The notes under the pieces are model-generated. The model did no database searches and was not told where the DNA came from. It worked only from the letters and a program-made list of their open reading frames with translations. Source: Brevundimonas mediterranea (GTDB lineage Bacteria > Pseudomonadota > Alphaproteobacteria > Caulobacterales > Caulobacteraceae). Taken from it: a DNA stretch of 64,000 nt. Positions 9,767-18,106 of this stretch are shown here, in pieces. Position numbers and translations under genes: made by a program. The stretch spans positions 3,100,001-3,164,000 of the forward strand of contig NZ_CP048751.1 in assembly GCF_011064825.1 (NCBI RefSeq), written 5' to 3'. The stretch's first letter is position 1. Every line of letters begins with the position of its first letter.

Positions 9767-11551
9767 TCAGCCCGTCAGGGCTTCGGCCGTCAACCGCTTC
9801 AACAGATCGCCGCCCTGGCCTACGGCCGCCAGGCGGCTGGAGACATGGCCCAGCACATTGGCGGCATAGACCTCATACAGGTCCAGCTTGCCCTGCAGCC
9901 ACACGGGGTCGCCCTCGCCGGCGTCGAGTCGCGCCTTGGCCGCCAGGGCGCCCTTGGCCAGCATCCATCCGCCGACCACGTCGCCCAGCAGTTTGAGATA
10001 GGCGTCGGCGGCGGCCAGGACATCGGCGGCCGCCTCGGCCTCGGCCTTGCGATCAAGCAGCCACAGGGTGGCGTCCTGAACCGCCTCGATCCCCGTGGCG
10101 AACCGTTCCAGCGGCTTGCCGGAATAGAGGTGGGCCAGGTCCGCCAGGGTCGCCTTCATGTCGGCGATCAGAGCCCGGGCCGCTTCCCCGCCGTCCATCG
10201 ACAGCTTGCGGCCCACCAGGTCCATGGCTTGGATGCCGTTGGTGCCTTCGTAGATCGGTGCAATCCGGGCGTCGCGGTAATATTGGGCGGCGCCCGTCTC
10301 CTCGATGAAGCCCATGCCGCCGTGGATCTGGACGCCCAGCGACGCCACCTCGCAGCCGACGTCGGTGGACCAGGCCTTGGCGATGGGGGTGAACAGGTCC
10401 TCGCGGGCCTTCCAGCGCCGACGATCCTCCTCAGTTCCGGCATGACGAGCCAGGTCGGCGGCGACGCCGGTCGACAGGCAGATGGCGCGGGCGGCCGAGG
10501 TCTTGGCCTTCATCACCCCCAGCATCCGCCGCACGTCGGGATGGTCGAAGATCGGGGCGTTGGCCTCGCCGGTCCAGACCGAGCGGCCCTGGCGACGGTC
10601 CAGCGCATAGGCCAGGGCGTGCTGATAGGCGCGTTCGGCGATGCCGACGCCCTCGACGCCGACGGCGAGGCGGGCGGCGTTCATCATCACGAACATATGG
10701 GCCAGGCCCTCGTTCGGTCGGCCGACCAGTTCGGCGCGCGCGCCTTCATAGCTCATGACGCAGGTCGGAGAGGCGTGGATGCCCAGCTTGTGTTCGACCC
10801 CGACCGGGCGGAAACCGTTGCGGTCGCCCAGGCTGCCGTCGTCATTGACCGCGAACTTGGGCGCCAGGAACAGGCTGATGCCCTTGGGGCCCTTGGGCGC
10901 GTCGGGCAGGCGGGCCAGCACCAGATGGATGATGTTGTCGGTGGCGTCGTGGTCGCCCCAGGTGATGTAGATTTTCTGGCCGTTCAGGGCGTAGGTGCCG
11001 TCGCCGTTCGGCGTGGCCGTGGTGATCAGAGACCCCAGGTCCGAGCCGGCGCCCGGCTCGGTCAGGACCATGGCGCCGGTCCATTCGCCGCTGACCAGCT
11101 TGGTCAGATATTTGACCTTCTGTTCCTCGGTCCCGACCTGGTCCAACGCCTCGATAGCCGCCAGCGACAGCATGGGGCACAGGCCGAAGGCCATATTGGC
11201 GGCGTGAACGGTCTCATAGGCCGCCAGCTCCAGCGCCTTGGGCAGGGCCTGGCCGCCGACCTCGACCGGAGCCGACAGGCCGGTCCAGCCGCCGGCGGCG
11301 AACTGGCGATAGGCGTCGGCGAAACCGGGGGCGGCCGTGACTGCGCCGTTCGCATAGTGCGAGCCCTGCTGGTCGCCGATGCGGTTCAATGGGGCCAGCA
11401 CCTCCTCGGAAAACTGTCCGGCCGCTTCCAGCACCGCGCCCGCGACGTCGGAATCATAGTCCGGGAAGGCTCCGGTGGCGGCGACGTCGGCCATGCCGGC
11501 GATGGCCTCCAGGGTGAAGGCCAGATCACGAACGGGTGCGCGGTAGCTCAT
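9767..11551 (-). CDS. Acyl-CoA dehydrogenase, long (~590 aa) type
   Basis: The 594-residue flavoenzyme has the acyl-CoA dehydrogenase signature in MVLTEPGAGSDLGSL and a catalytic glutamate in PIYEGTNGIQ (Glu435). A C-terminal extension of about 120 residues is typical of the larger subgroup that includes DmdC-like and fatty acid enzymes. It introduces a 2,3-double bond into acyl-CoA and gives electrons to ETF. The FAD-contacting IHGGMGFIEETGAAQYYRD is present. It stands alone between two plus-strand genes, so chain length or pathway cannot be inferred from context. Confidence 0.92.
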   Translation of the reverse strand: MSYRAPVRDLAFTLEAIAGMADVAATGAFPDYDSDVAGAVLEAAGQFSEEVLAPLNRIGDQQGSHYANGAVTAAPGFADAYRQFAAGGWTGLSAPVEVGGQALPKALELAAYETVHAANMAFGLCPMLSLAAIEALDQVGTEEQKVKYLTKLVSGEWTGAMVLTEPGAGSDLGSLITTATPNGDGTYALNGQKIYITWGDHDATDNIIHLVLARLPDAPKGPKGISLFLAPKFAVNDDGSLGDRNGFRPVGVEHKLGIHASPTCVMSYEGARAELVGRPNEGLAHMFVMMNAARLAVGVEGVGIAERAYQHALAYALDRRQGRSVWTGEANAPIFDHPDVRRMLGVMKAKTSAARAICLSTGVAADLARHAGTEEDRRRWKAREDLFTPIAKAWSTDVGCEVASLGVQIHGGMGFIEETGAAQYYRDARIAPIYEGTNGIQAMDLVGRKLSMDGGEAARALIADMKATLADLAHLYSGKPLERFATGIEAVQDATLWLLDRKAEAEAAADVLAAADAYLKLLGDVVGGWMLAKGALAAKARLDAGEGDPVWLQGKLDLYEVYAANVLGHVSSRLAAVGQGGDLLKRLTAEALTG

Positions 11552-11670
11552 GGGTTTCCTCGATGCATATTCAGGCCTAAGTGCCTCGTCATCGCCCCTC
11601 GTCGCAAGCGGCTTGGCGCAAGGCTCTTCGTCGGGGCACAGTGGCGCCCTGCCGCCACGGAAGGGAAGTC

Positions 11671-12222
11671 ATGGCCGAACCTCGCAATCGCTATTCGACG
11701 GTGTCGCTGGCGCTGCACTGGATCATCGCCCTGGGCGTGCTGGCCCAGGTGCTGCTGATCACGGCGCATGAGAAGACGGAAGGCGTCCTGTCGGGCCAAT
11801 TCGTCATGCTGCACAAGTCGGTGGGTATCACCATCCTGGTCCTGACCCTGGCGCGAATCGGCTGGCGGCTGGCGCATCCGGCCATCCCCCTCCCGGGCCA
11901 CCTGCCGCGCTGGGAAAGACTGGCGGCGCGTGCGACCCATGTGCTGTTCTATGTCGTCCTGATCGCCATGCCGATGACCGGCTGGCTGGCCTCATCGGCG
12001 GCCGGGCGGGAGATCGCCTGGTTCGGTCTGTTCGACTGGCCCCTGCTGCCGGTCGGCGGCGGTCGCGAGACGGCGGGTCGGTTCATGGAGGTCCATGAGG
12101 TGGTGATGAAGGGCCTGTATGTCCTGATCGCGCTTCATGTGCTGGGTGCGCTGAAGCATCAATTCATCAATCGTGACAATGTGCTGCACCGGATGATTCC
12201 GCTGATCCCGCGTCGGCCATGA
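11671..12222 (+). CDS. Cytochrome b561 family protein
   Basis: The 183-residue protein has four hydrophobic helices with conserved histidines expected to bind two hemes b: LHWIIALG near the N-terminus, LHKSVGI, then MEVHEVVMKGLYVLIALHVLGALKHQ at the C-terminus. The family transfers electrons within the inner membrane, often oxidising quinol. The ATG at 11671 is chosen because GGAAGGGAAG lies just before it and the protein then starts near MAEPRNRYSTV, as is usual. Its stop overlaps the start of tsaC by 4 bp, so the two are probably cotranscribed. Confidence 0.9.
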   Translation: MAEPRNRYSTVSLALHWIIALGVLAQVLLITAHEKTEGVLSGQFVMLHKSVGITILVLTLARIGWRLAHPAIPLPGHLPRWERLAARATHVLFYVVLIAMPMTGWLASSAAGREIAWFGLFDWPLLPVGGGRETAGRFMEVHEVVMKGLYVLIALHVLGALKHQFINRDNVLHRMIPLIPRRP

Positions 12223-13148
12223 CCCAAAGGTCCGGCGATACGGCCGATCAGGCGGCCACGGCCCTGCGCCGGGGCGAGTTGATCCTGCTGCCGACCGAGA
12301 CCGTCTATGGCCTGGGCGCCGACGCGGGCAACGCCGAGGCGGTGGCCGCCATCTTCCAGGCCAAGGGAAGGCCGCGCTTCAATCCCTTGATTTCTCATGT
12401 CGCCGACGCCGTCGCGGCCGAGGCTGTCGGGGTGTTCGACGTCTCGGCCCGGGCGCTGGCCGAGGCCTTCTGGCCGGGCCCCTTGACCCTGGTGACACCG
12501 GTGCGGGACGGAGGGCGGGTCTGTGATCTTGCCCGGGCCGGGCTGGACAGCGTGGCCATCCGGGTTCCGGGCCATGCGGCGGCGCGGGCGGTGCTGTCGG
12601 CCTTTGGCGGGCCGGTCGTGGCGCCCTCGGCCAATCGGTCGGGACGGCCCAGTCCGACGAATTTCGCCGATGCGGTGGAGGAGACGGGGTTCGCCGTCAC
12701 GGCGGCCGTGGACGGCGGGCCCTGCGCGGTGGGGCTGGAGAGCACGGTCGTGTCGGTGCTGGGCGGGCGGGTGTCGCTGCTGCGGCCGGGCGCGGTGACC
12801 CGCGCCGAGATCGAGGCCGTGGTCGGGCCGCTGGCGGACGGCGGCGACGGGCACAGGTCGCCGGGCCGGCTGGCGGCGCATTACGCCCCCGACGCCCCGG
12901 TTCGGATCGACGTCGTCGCGCCGCGTGACGGCGAGATCCTGCTGGGCTTCGGACCGGGGGCGGGCGATCCGCGCTGGAGCTTGAGCGTCTCGGGCGATCT
13001 GCGAGAAGCGGCGGCCAACCTGTTCAGATTGTTCAGGGAAGCGGATCGCACGCATCCTGCCGGAATCGCCGTGTCGCCGATCCCGTCACAGGGTCTGGGC
13101 GAGGCGATCAACGACCGTCTGCGCCGCGCCGCCGGCTTCGTCGGCTAG
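12219..13148 (+). CDS. tsaC: L-threonylcarbamoyladenylate synthase (Sua5 type)
   Basis: The 309-residue protein has the YrdC/Sua5 fold: LLPTETVYGLGADA near residue 25, then KGRPRFNPLISHV and the PSANRSGRPSPT segment. A C-terminal Sua5 domain begins after the linker near residue 210 (RSPGRLAAHYAPDAPV). It makes threonylcarbamoyl-AMP from Thr, bicarbonate and ATP for the t6A37 modification of ANN-decoding tRNAs. Length fits Sua5 rather than the shorter TsaC. It overlaps cytochrome b561 by 4 bp and converges with the patatin gene. Confidence 0.93.
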   Translation: MTQRSGDTADQAATALRRGELILLPTETVYGLGADAGNAEAVAAIFQAKGRPRFNPLISHVADAVAAEAVGVFDVSARALAEAFWPGPLTLVTPVRDGGRVCDLARAGLDSVAIRVPGHAAARAVLSAFGGPVVAPSANRSGRPSPTNFADAVEETGFAVTAAVDGGPCAVGLESTVVSVLGGRVSLLRPGAVTRAEIEAVVGPLADGGDGHRSPGRLAAHYAPDAPVRIDVVAPRDGEILLGFGPGAGDPRWSLSVSGDLREAAANLFRLFREADRTHPAGIAVSPIPSQGLGEAINDRLRRAAGFVG

Positions 13149-14209
13149 CCGAACCGGGCCTGGAGATCGACGCTGGAGTGCCGCCCGACGCAGGGCAGGC
13201 AGGTCTCCAGCCAGTCGTCGGCGGCGGCCCGTCCCCGCGCCTTCAGATCATTGAGGAAGCTCCATTCGGTGTTGAACTTGGACCTCAGCGACAGGTCCGA
13301 GAGCCAGCCGTCGGCCTCGATGGCGTGCAGCCGGACCTGACGATAGGACCCGCCGCCGTGTTTCAGCTGGCCCCCGGCGATCATCTCGGCGGCCATGGCG
13401 ATGGCGCGCAGCTCGGCGACCAGGGGGGCGTTGAAGACGATCTCGTTCAGCCGTTCGACGATGTCGCCGGCGCTGCGCGGCGTCTCGTCGCGAACCATGG
13501 CGTTCAGCGTCACCAGCAGGACGTCGTCGGGCGTGTCATCGCCGGTCAGGGGCCACAGCGGCGGATTGGTCAGGTAGCCGCCGTCCCAATAGGGTTCACC
13601 GTCGATCTCGACCGCCTGGAACAGATGGGGCAGGCAGGCCGAGGCCATCAGGACGTCGGCGGTGATCTCGCCGGATTCGAAGATGCGGGCCCGGGCCTGG
13701 CGCACGGCGGTGGCGGCGACGAACATCTTTATATCGGATGCCTGAACCGCGCCGAAATCGACCGCCGCCTTTAGAACCCGTGTCAGAGGGTTGTGATTTA
13801 GCGGATTGAATTCATAGGGGCTCATGGACATGGCCAAGGTCTCGCCGGCGCGCCATAGCGGGGTGTCCTTGATCCAGTCCGGTGTCTGGGCCGGGTTCCA
13901 CAGGGTGCTGTCGCCGAAGACGTTGCGGCCGCCCGACTGGTTGATCTCGCGCCACAGTTTGTCGAGGGCGGCGCGGGCGTCGCCGGCGGCGAGACCCGAA
14001 ACCAGGGCCGCGCCGTTCATGGCCCCCGCCGAGACGCCCGAGACGGCGCGAACCTCCAGCCGGCCGTCCTCCAGCAGCCGGTCCAGAACGCCCCACTGGA
14101 AGGCGCCGTGCGCTCCGCCGCCCTGCAGCGCCAGGGACAGGGGCCGTCGTCCCGAGGTCGACGGGACGATGTCCGCCGGTTCGGCGGCCTTGCGTCTGAA
14201 GATCGCCAT
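13145..14209 (-). CDS. Patatin-like phospholipase
   Basis: The 354-residue protein has the patatin oxyanion motif GGGAHGAFQWG near residue 30, the nucleophile elbow SGVSAGAMNG (GxSxG) near residue 60 and the catalytic Asp in YWDGGYLTNPP near residue 210. These form a Ser-Asp dyad that hydrolyses acyl esters of lipids. There is no signal peptide, so it is likely cytosolic or injected rather than Sec-exported. In Brevundimonas-like genomes such genes are found beside hydroxybutyrate dehydrogenase, as here (24-bp gap to bdhA), hinting at a role in storage-lipid or polymer turnover; that link is inference. Confidence 0.9.
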   Translation of the reverse strand: MAIFRRKAAEPADIVPSTSGRRPLSLALQGGGAHGAFQWGVLDRLLEDGRLEVRAVSGVSAGAMNGAALVSGLAAGDARAALDKLWREINQSGGRNVFGDSTLWNPAQTPDWIKDTPLWRAGETLAMSMSPYEFNPLNHNPLTRVLKAAVDFGAVQASDIKMFVAATAVRQARARIFESGEITADVLMASACLPHLFQAVEIDGEPYWDGGYLTNPPLWPLTGDDTPDDVLLVTLNAMVRDETPRSAGDIVERLNEIVFNAPLVAELRAIAMAAEMIAGGQLKHGGGSYRQVRLHAIEADGWLSDLSLRSKFNTEWSFLNDLKARGRAAADDWLETCLPCVGRHSSVDLQARFG

Positions 14210-14233
14210 GCCGCCGTCCCCTAGGTCATTGGT

Positions 14234-15103
14234 CTATTGCGCGGTCCAGCCGCCGTCGATGGAGAAGCTGGCGCCATTGGCCGAGGCGCCCAGGTCGCTG
14301 ACCAGATAGAGGAAGAGGCCCGCCAACTGGTCGGTCGTCACGAATTTCTTGGTCGGCTGGGCGGCCAGGATGACGTCGTGCAGGACCTGTTCCTTGGAGA
14401 TGCCGCGGGTGCGGGCCTGGTCGGCGATCTGTTTCTCGACGATGGGGGTCTCGACGAAGCCGGGGCAGATGGCGTTGCAGGTGATATTGTCCTGGGCCAG
14501 TTCCAGGGCGACGGTCTTGGTGAAGCCGACGATCCCGTGCTTGGCCGCGACATAGGCCGACTTGAACGGGCTGGCGACCAGGCCGTGGGCCGAGGCCATG
14601 TTGACGATCCGGCCGCGCCCCTGGGCCTTCATGATCGGAATGGCCGCCCGTGTGGCGTAGAAGGCCGAGGACAGGTTGATGGCGATGATCTGCTCCCACT
14701 TGTCGGTGGGGAATTTCTCGACGGATTCGACGTGCTGGATGCCGGCGTTGTTGACCAGGATGTCGAGGCGGCCAAACTCGTGTTTGGCGAAGGCGACCAT
14801 GTCGGCGATCTCATCGCCACGCATCATATTGGCCGCGTGATAGCGGACCCGGCCGCTGGAGCCGGCTTCCAGCCCGGCGCGGGTGCGTTCGATCTCGGCT
14901 GGATCGCCCAGCCCGTTCAGCACCACGTCGCCGCCGCGCGCCGCCACGGCCCGCGCCAGGGCCAGGCCGATGCCCGAGGTCGAGCCCGAAATGACGGCGA
15001 CCTGACCCTTCAGGTCGCCGATGTCGCGAAACACCGGGGCGTCGCCGTGTGCGGCGGCTGGTGCGGCGCTGGGGCCCTTGGATGACTTCGACCAGTTGAA
15101 CAT
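14234..15103 (-). CDS. bdhA: 3-hydroxybutyrate dehydrogenase
   Basis: The 289-residue short-chain dehydrogenase has the NAD-binding motif SGSTSGIGLALARA, NNAGIQHV, and the catalytic Tyr184-Lys188 in YVAAKHGIVGFTK. The C-terminal FVTTDQLAGLFLYLVSD and GASFSIDGGWTAQ match the D-3-hydroxybutyrate dehydrogenase group, which interconverts 3-hydroxybutyrate and acetoacetate in poly-hydroxybutyrate breakdown. An N-terminal extension of about 28 residues, rich in Ser, Ala and Lys, precedes the core. AAGGGCGG serves as a ribosome binding site. phaC at the right end of the window makes the polymer this enzyme helps recycle. Confidence 0.9.
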   Translation of the reverse strand: MFNWSKSSKGPSAAPAAAHGDAPVFRDIGDLKGQVAVISGSTSGIGLALARAVAARGGDVVLNGLGDPAEIERTRAGLEAGSSGRVRYHAANMMRGDEIADMVAFAKHEFGRLDILVNNAGIQHVESVEKFPTDKWEQIIAINLSSAFYATRAAIPIMKAQGRGRIVNMASAHGLVASPFKSAYVAAKHGIVGFTKTVALELAQDNITCNAICPGFVETPIVEKQIADQARTRGISKEQVLHDVILAAQPTKKFVTTDQLAGLFLYLVSDLGASANGASFSIDGGWTAQ

Positions 15104-15155
15104 GAATCCGCCCTTCGTGTTTTGTCGAGAGACTAGCGGCAGGACGGGGCGGGGA

Positions 15156-15926
15156 TCAAGAATTTCCCGACCTGATGAATATCCACTCGTTGTCCGTCGA
15201 GGCGGCCTTGTCGAACCTGTAGCCGTCGCGGTCGAAAGCCTTCAAGTCCTCGACCCGTTCCACCCGCTCGTCGATGGCGAACCGGGCCATGGCCCCGCGG
15301 GCCTTCTTGGCGAAGAAGGAGATGATGCGGCTCTCGCCATTCTTCTCTTCGCGGAACTGGGGGGTGACGACCGGCAGTTTCAGGGCCTTGGCGTCCACGG
15401 CGCCGAAATATTCCTGGCTGGCCAGATTGACCAGGGTCGGGTCGGCGTGGTCCTCGGCGTCCGCGTTCAGCTGTTTCGAGATCCGGTCGCCCCAGAAATC
15501 ATAGAGGCTGGACCCGCGCCGGGTCTTGAGCCGCGTGCCCATTTCAAGCCGATAGGGCTGGATCCGGTCCAGCGGGCGCAACAGGCCGTAGAAGCCCGAC
15601 AGGATGCGCAACCGGTCCTGGGCGAAGTCGAGGGCCTCGGCGTCGAGCTCGCGCGCCTTCAGGCCTTCATAGACGTCGCCGGCGAAGGCGAAGGCGGCCT
15701 GTACCCCGTCGGTCGAGTCGGAATCAAAGGCCTTGAACCGTTCCAGGTTCAGGGTGGCCAGGTCGTCGGAAATCCCCATCAGACGACGCAGGTCCGCCTT
15801 GGTCTGACGCCGCGCCGTCACGGCCAGGCTGGCCGTGTCGTCCAGAAAGCGGCGGTCCGTGCCGGGAATGGCGGGGTCGGCTTCGGTGAAGTCCAGCCGC
15901 TTGGCGGGAGAAAGAACGATCAGCAA
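15156..15926 (-). CDS. yaaA: Peroxide-stress protein YaaA
   Basis: From a TTG at 15926 this reads MLIVLSPAKRLDF, closely matching how E. coli YaaA starts, and gives 256 residues against 258 in E. coli. The ATG 207 bp upstream would add a 69-residue tail not seen in the family, so TTG is preferred; GGAG lies just before it. Conserved blocks include RILSGFYGLLRPLDRIQPYRLEMGT and NLASQEYFGAVD. YaaA lowers free iron and oxidative DNA damage during peroxide stress and binds DNA. It is first in a probable minus-strand group with bdhA and the patatin gene. Confidence 0.9.
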   Translation of the reverse strand: MLIVLSPAKRLDFTEADPAIPGTDRRFLDDTASLAVTARRQTKADLRRLMGISDDLATLNLERFKAFDSDSTDGVQAAFAFAGDVYEGLKARELDAEALDFAQDRLRILSGFYGLLRPLDRIQPYRLEMGTRLKTRRGSSLYDFWGDRISKQLNADAEDHADPTLVNLASQEYFGAVDAKALKLPVVTPQFREEKNGESRIISFFAKKARGAMARFAIDERVERVEDLKAFDRDGYRFDKAASTDNEWIFIRSGNS

Positions 15927-16052
15927 GAGGCGGCTCCGTGGTGGCCCGCTGACATAGGGCGCCTTGGTGACGATTTGAACCGGGCGCGATGACGGCGTGG
16001 GGGATCGTCCTCGCGCTTTCGATGCGAAGTTCATGGAGGGCTGGGCGGGGCG

Positions 16053-16081
16053 CCGGGCCTTCGCCCGGAGTTTTGTGTTTT
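16053..16081 (+). terminator. Possible Rho-independent terminator
   Basis: CCGGGC pairs with GCCCGG around a CTTC loop and is followed by AGTTTTGTGTTTT on the plus strand. No plus-strand gene lies upstream for over 1 kb, so it would end an unrecognised short transcript or be incidental. Confidence 0.35.
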
Positions 16082-16175
16082 GAGTACCGTTTCGACGAAG
16101 GTTTGACGCCCCGCGCGAATGGTTGGCCTGCAAGCTCGGGGCGCCGAGCGGTGGCGGTCTTATCGCCTAACCCCA

Positions 16176-16361
16176 TAAGCCTGCGACGGGCCGGCGGTCC
16201 CTGCGAAGAACCGTCCCGAGTGCGATCGAGTATCCCCCTCGACCCTCCGACGGCGTCCTGAGACGCCGTCGGCGCGGAGGGATTTCACCCCCGCTCCCGT
16301 TCCATCCGCTCCCGCCGCCGCAAGGTCGCAGGCCTTACGAGCCCTCCAAGCGACGAGACCG
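16176..16361 (-). ncRNA. Candidate 6S-like structured RNA
   Basis: TAAGCCTGCGAC (16176-16187) pairs with its complement at 16325-16337 with one bulged base, enclosing 137 nt. Inside, GGCGG and CCGCC can extend the closing stem, and an 11-bp perfect hairpin (16247-16257 with 16262-16272, loop CTGA) caps the far end, flanked by CCCTC/GAGGG. A closed rod with a central open region and total length near 160 nt is the architecture of 6S RNA, which binds sigma-70 polymerase. On the minus strand TATAAT at 16368-16373 sits just upstream. No clear -35 or terminator was found, and identity rests on shape alone. Confidence 0.4.
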
Positions 16362-16367
16362 GGCGTG

Positions 16368-16373
16368 ATTATA
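16368..16373 (-). promoter_or_regulatory. Possible -10 element for the structured RNA
   Basis: A perfect TATAAT lies on the minus strand in very GC-rich surroundings, placing a start near 16361, ahead of the long-range stem. The -35 region is not recognisable. Confidence 0.35.
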
Positions 16374-16480
16374 GGGGGTGTGGGAGGGGTGATGGGTCGG
16401 AGGGGGTGAGAATCTGGGAAGGTGTTGGAATCACTGAAGTGAGACCAGCGTCATTAGGATAGTTGGACTCGTTCGTTCGG

Positions 16481-16634
16481 GCCCCCTCCGTCTCGCCGGC
16501 TTCGCCGGCGATCCACCTCCCCCAAGGGGGGAGGAGTGGGGCGATCACCTCCCCAGGGGGAGAGGAATGGGATGACGGAGATCCTCCCCCCTTGGGGGAG
16601 GTGGCGCGGCGCAGAGCGCCGTGACGGAGGGGGC
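16481..16634. repeat. Paired inverted-repeat element
   Basis: Two related ~53-bp units face each other. Unit one (16481-16534) starts GCCCCCTCCGTC and ends in CACCTCCCCCAAGGGGGGAGG. Unit two (16583-16634), read on the other strand, starts with the same 12 bases and has the same CACCTCCCCCAAGGGGGGAGG end. Each has an inner hairpin (CGCCGGC-TTC-GCCGGCG in unit one, GGCGC/GCGCC in unit two). A central segment has another CTCCCC/GGGGAG hairpin. This is the layout of a non-coding REP- or MITE-like element. Confidence 0.75.
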
Positions 16635-16646
16635 GTGTCGCCGAGG

Positions 16647-18059
16647 TTAGAACAGCACCGCCGGGTTCATGATCCGCTTCGGGTCGATGGCGCGGCGGAG
16701 GGCGGCCATGGTTTCGATCTCGAGGGGGGATTTGTAGCGTTTGACCTCTTCGGTCTTCAGCCGGCCCAGGCCGTGTTCGGCGGAGATGGAGCCGTCATAG
16801 GTTCCGACAACGTCGTGAACCACTTGCGAGCCTTCCTTCCAGCGACCGATGAAGGCGGGGATGTCCTGGCCCACGCCGGGCAGGATGTCATAGTGCAGAT
16901 TGCCGTCGCCGACGTGGCCGAAGACCGAGATCCGGGCGCCGGGGTGGAAGCGTTCGACGGCGGCCGAGGCTTCGTCGATGAATTCGGCGATGCGGCTGAT
17001 GGGGACGGAGACGTCGTGTTTCCAGCCGCCGCCCTCGGGCTTCAGCGCCGCCGAATGTTCTTCGCGCAGGCGCCAGAAGGCGGCGCGCTGGGCGTCGTTC
17101 TGGGCGATGGCGGCGTCGGTTATCAGGCCTTGCTCGAAGGCGACTTCCAGCAGGGCCTCCATCTGGGCCTCGGCGCCGCCGGGCGTCCCGGAGGCGATCT
17201 CGATCAGGACGTACCAGTCGGGCGTCGAGTCCAGCGGTTCACGGGTGTCGGGGATGTTCTTGAGCACCAGTTCCATGCCCAGACGCTTCATCAGCTCGAA
17301 GGCCTCGACCCCGCCGCCGGTCTCGGCCTTGGCGCGGGCGAGGAGTTCGACGGAGGCGGCGGCCGTCTCCAGGCCGACGACGGCGACGGCGCGCGAACGC
17401 ATGATGGGGAAGAGTTTCAGGGTGGCGGCGGTGACGACGCCCAGGGTGCCCTCGGCGCCGATCAGCAGCTGTTTCAGATCGTAGCCGGTGTTGTCCTTCC
17501 TGAGGCGTTTCAGGCCCCGGAAGATCTCGCCATTGGGCATGACGGCCTCAAGGCCCAGCACCAGGTCGCGCATCATGCCGTAGCGGAGCACCTGGGTGCC
17601 GCCGGCGTTGGTGGAGATGACGCCGCCGATGGTGGCCGACCCCTCGGCCGCGAGGCTGAGCGGGAAATAGCGGCCGGCGGCCGTCGCCGCCTGTTGCGCC
17701 TCCAGCAGGGTCAGGCCGGCCTCGACCGTCATGGCGTCGTCCAGGGGGGTGACGTCGCGGACGGCGCGCATCTTGCGAGTCGACAGCAGGACTTCACCGA
17801 AGGGGATCTGGCCGCCGACCAGGCCGGTGCCGCCGCCCTGGGGCGTGATGGCCACGCCTTCGCGGGCGCAGATGGCGACCGCCCTGGCCGTCTCCTCGGT
17901 CGAACGCGGGGTCAGCAGGATCGGCGTATGGCCGGTCCAGCGGTTGCGCCATTCGGTCAGGGCCGGGGCGATGACCTCGGGATCCTGGGTCCAGCCGCCC
18001 GGACCCAGGGCGGCTTTCAGTTCGTCCAGAACGGCGGGAGAGGGGGCGGGCGTCTGCAT
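16647..18059 (-). CDS. FAD-linked 2-hydroxyacid dehydrogenase (GlcD / D-lactate / D-2-hydroxyglutarate dehydrogenase type)
   Basis: The 470-residue protein has a FAD-binding type 4 domain with PQGGGTGLVGGQIP near residue 75 and LIGAEGTLGVVTAATLKLFP near residue 195. A C-terminal FAD-oxidase domain follows, with GHVGDGNLHYDI near residue 380 and the family end SAEHGLGRLK plus DPKRIMNPAVLF. Such enzymes oxidise D-2-hydroxy acids and pass electrons to quinone, cytochrome c or ETF. D-lactate and D-2-hydroxyglutarate are both possible. It lies 47 bp downstream of parE and could be read through from it. Confidence 0.88.
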   Translation of the reverse strand: MQTPAPSPAVLDELKAALGPGGWTQDPEVIAPALTEWRNRWTGHTPILLTPRSTEETARAVAICAREGVAITPQGGGTGLVGGQIPFGEVLLSTRKMRAVRDVTPLDDAMTVEAGLTLLEAQQAATAAGRYFPLSLAAEGSATIGGVISTNAGGTQVLRYGMMRDLVLGLEAVMPNGEIFRGLKRLRKDNTGYDLKQLLIGAEGTLGVVTAATLKLFPIMRSRAVAVVGLETAAASVELLARAKAETGGGVEAFELMKRLGMELVLKNIPDTREPLDSTPDWYVLIEIASGTPGGAEAQMEALLEVAFEQGLITDAAIAQNDAQRAAFWRLREEHSAALKPEGGGWKHDVSVPISRIAEFIDEASAAVERFHPGARISVFGHVGDGNLHYDILPGVGQDIPAFIGRWKEGSQVVHDVVGTYDGSISAEHGLGRLKTEEVKRYKSPLEIETMAALRRAIDPKRIMNPAVLF

Positions 18060-18106
18060 GGCTCCCTTTTGTCAGGCGCGAGGGCGAGGTGGAAGGGCCG
18101 TCGGCC

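Larger units (their letters stand above)
15927..16646. other. Gene-free region of ~720 bp with structured elements
   Basis: This is the only gap over 300 bp. Open frames in it have no recognisable family and look like chance frames. It holds, left to right, a hairpin with a T-rich tail (16053-16081), a long-range stem that may form an RNA (16176-16337), a TATAAT hexamer on the minus strand (16368-16373), and a paired inverted-repeat element (16481-16634). These are described separately. Confidence 0.7.

Noticed and set aside
9710..11758. Long plus-strand open frame opposite the acyl-CoA dehydrogenase
   Set aside because: It is antisense to a well-conserved enzyme and has no recognisable domain.
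15989..16261. Possible 90-residue gene in the large gap
   Set aside because: It has no family resemblance, no ribosome binding site and it overlaps the structured-RNA candidate and a hairpin. Treated as a chance frame.
16176..16337. RNase P RNA, tmRNA or SRP RNA in the large gap
   Set aside because: The conserved RNase P core (GAGGAAAGTC), a tmRNA tag-coding segment and the SRP GGAAGG loop are all absent.
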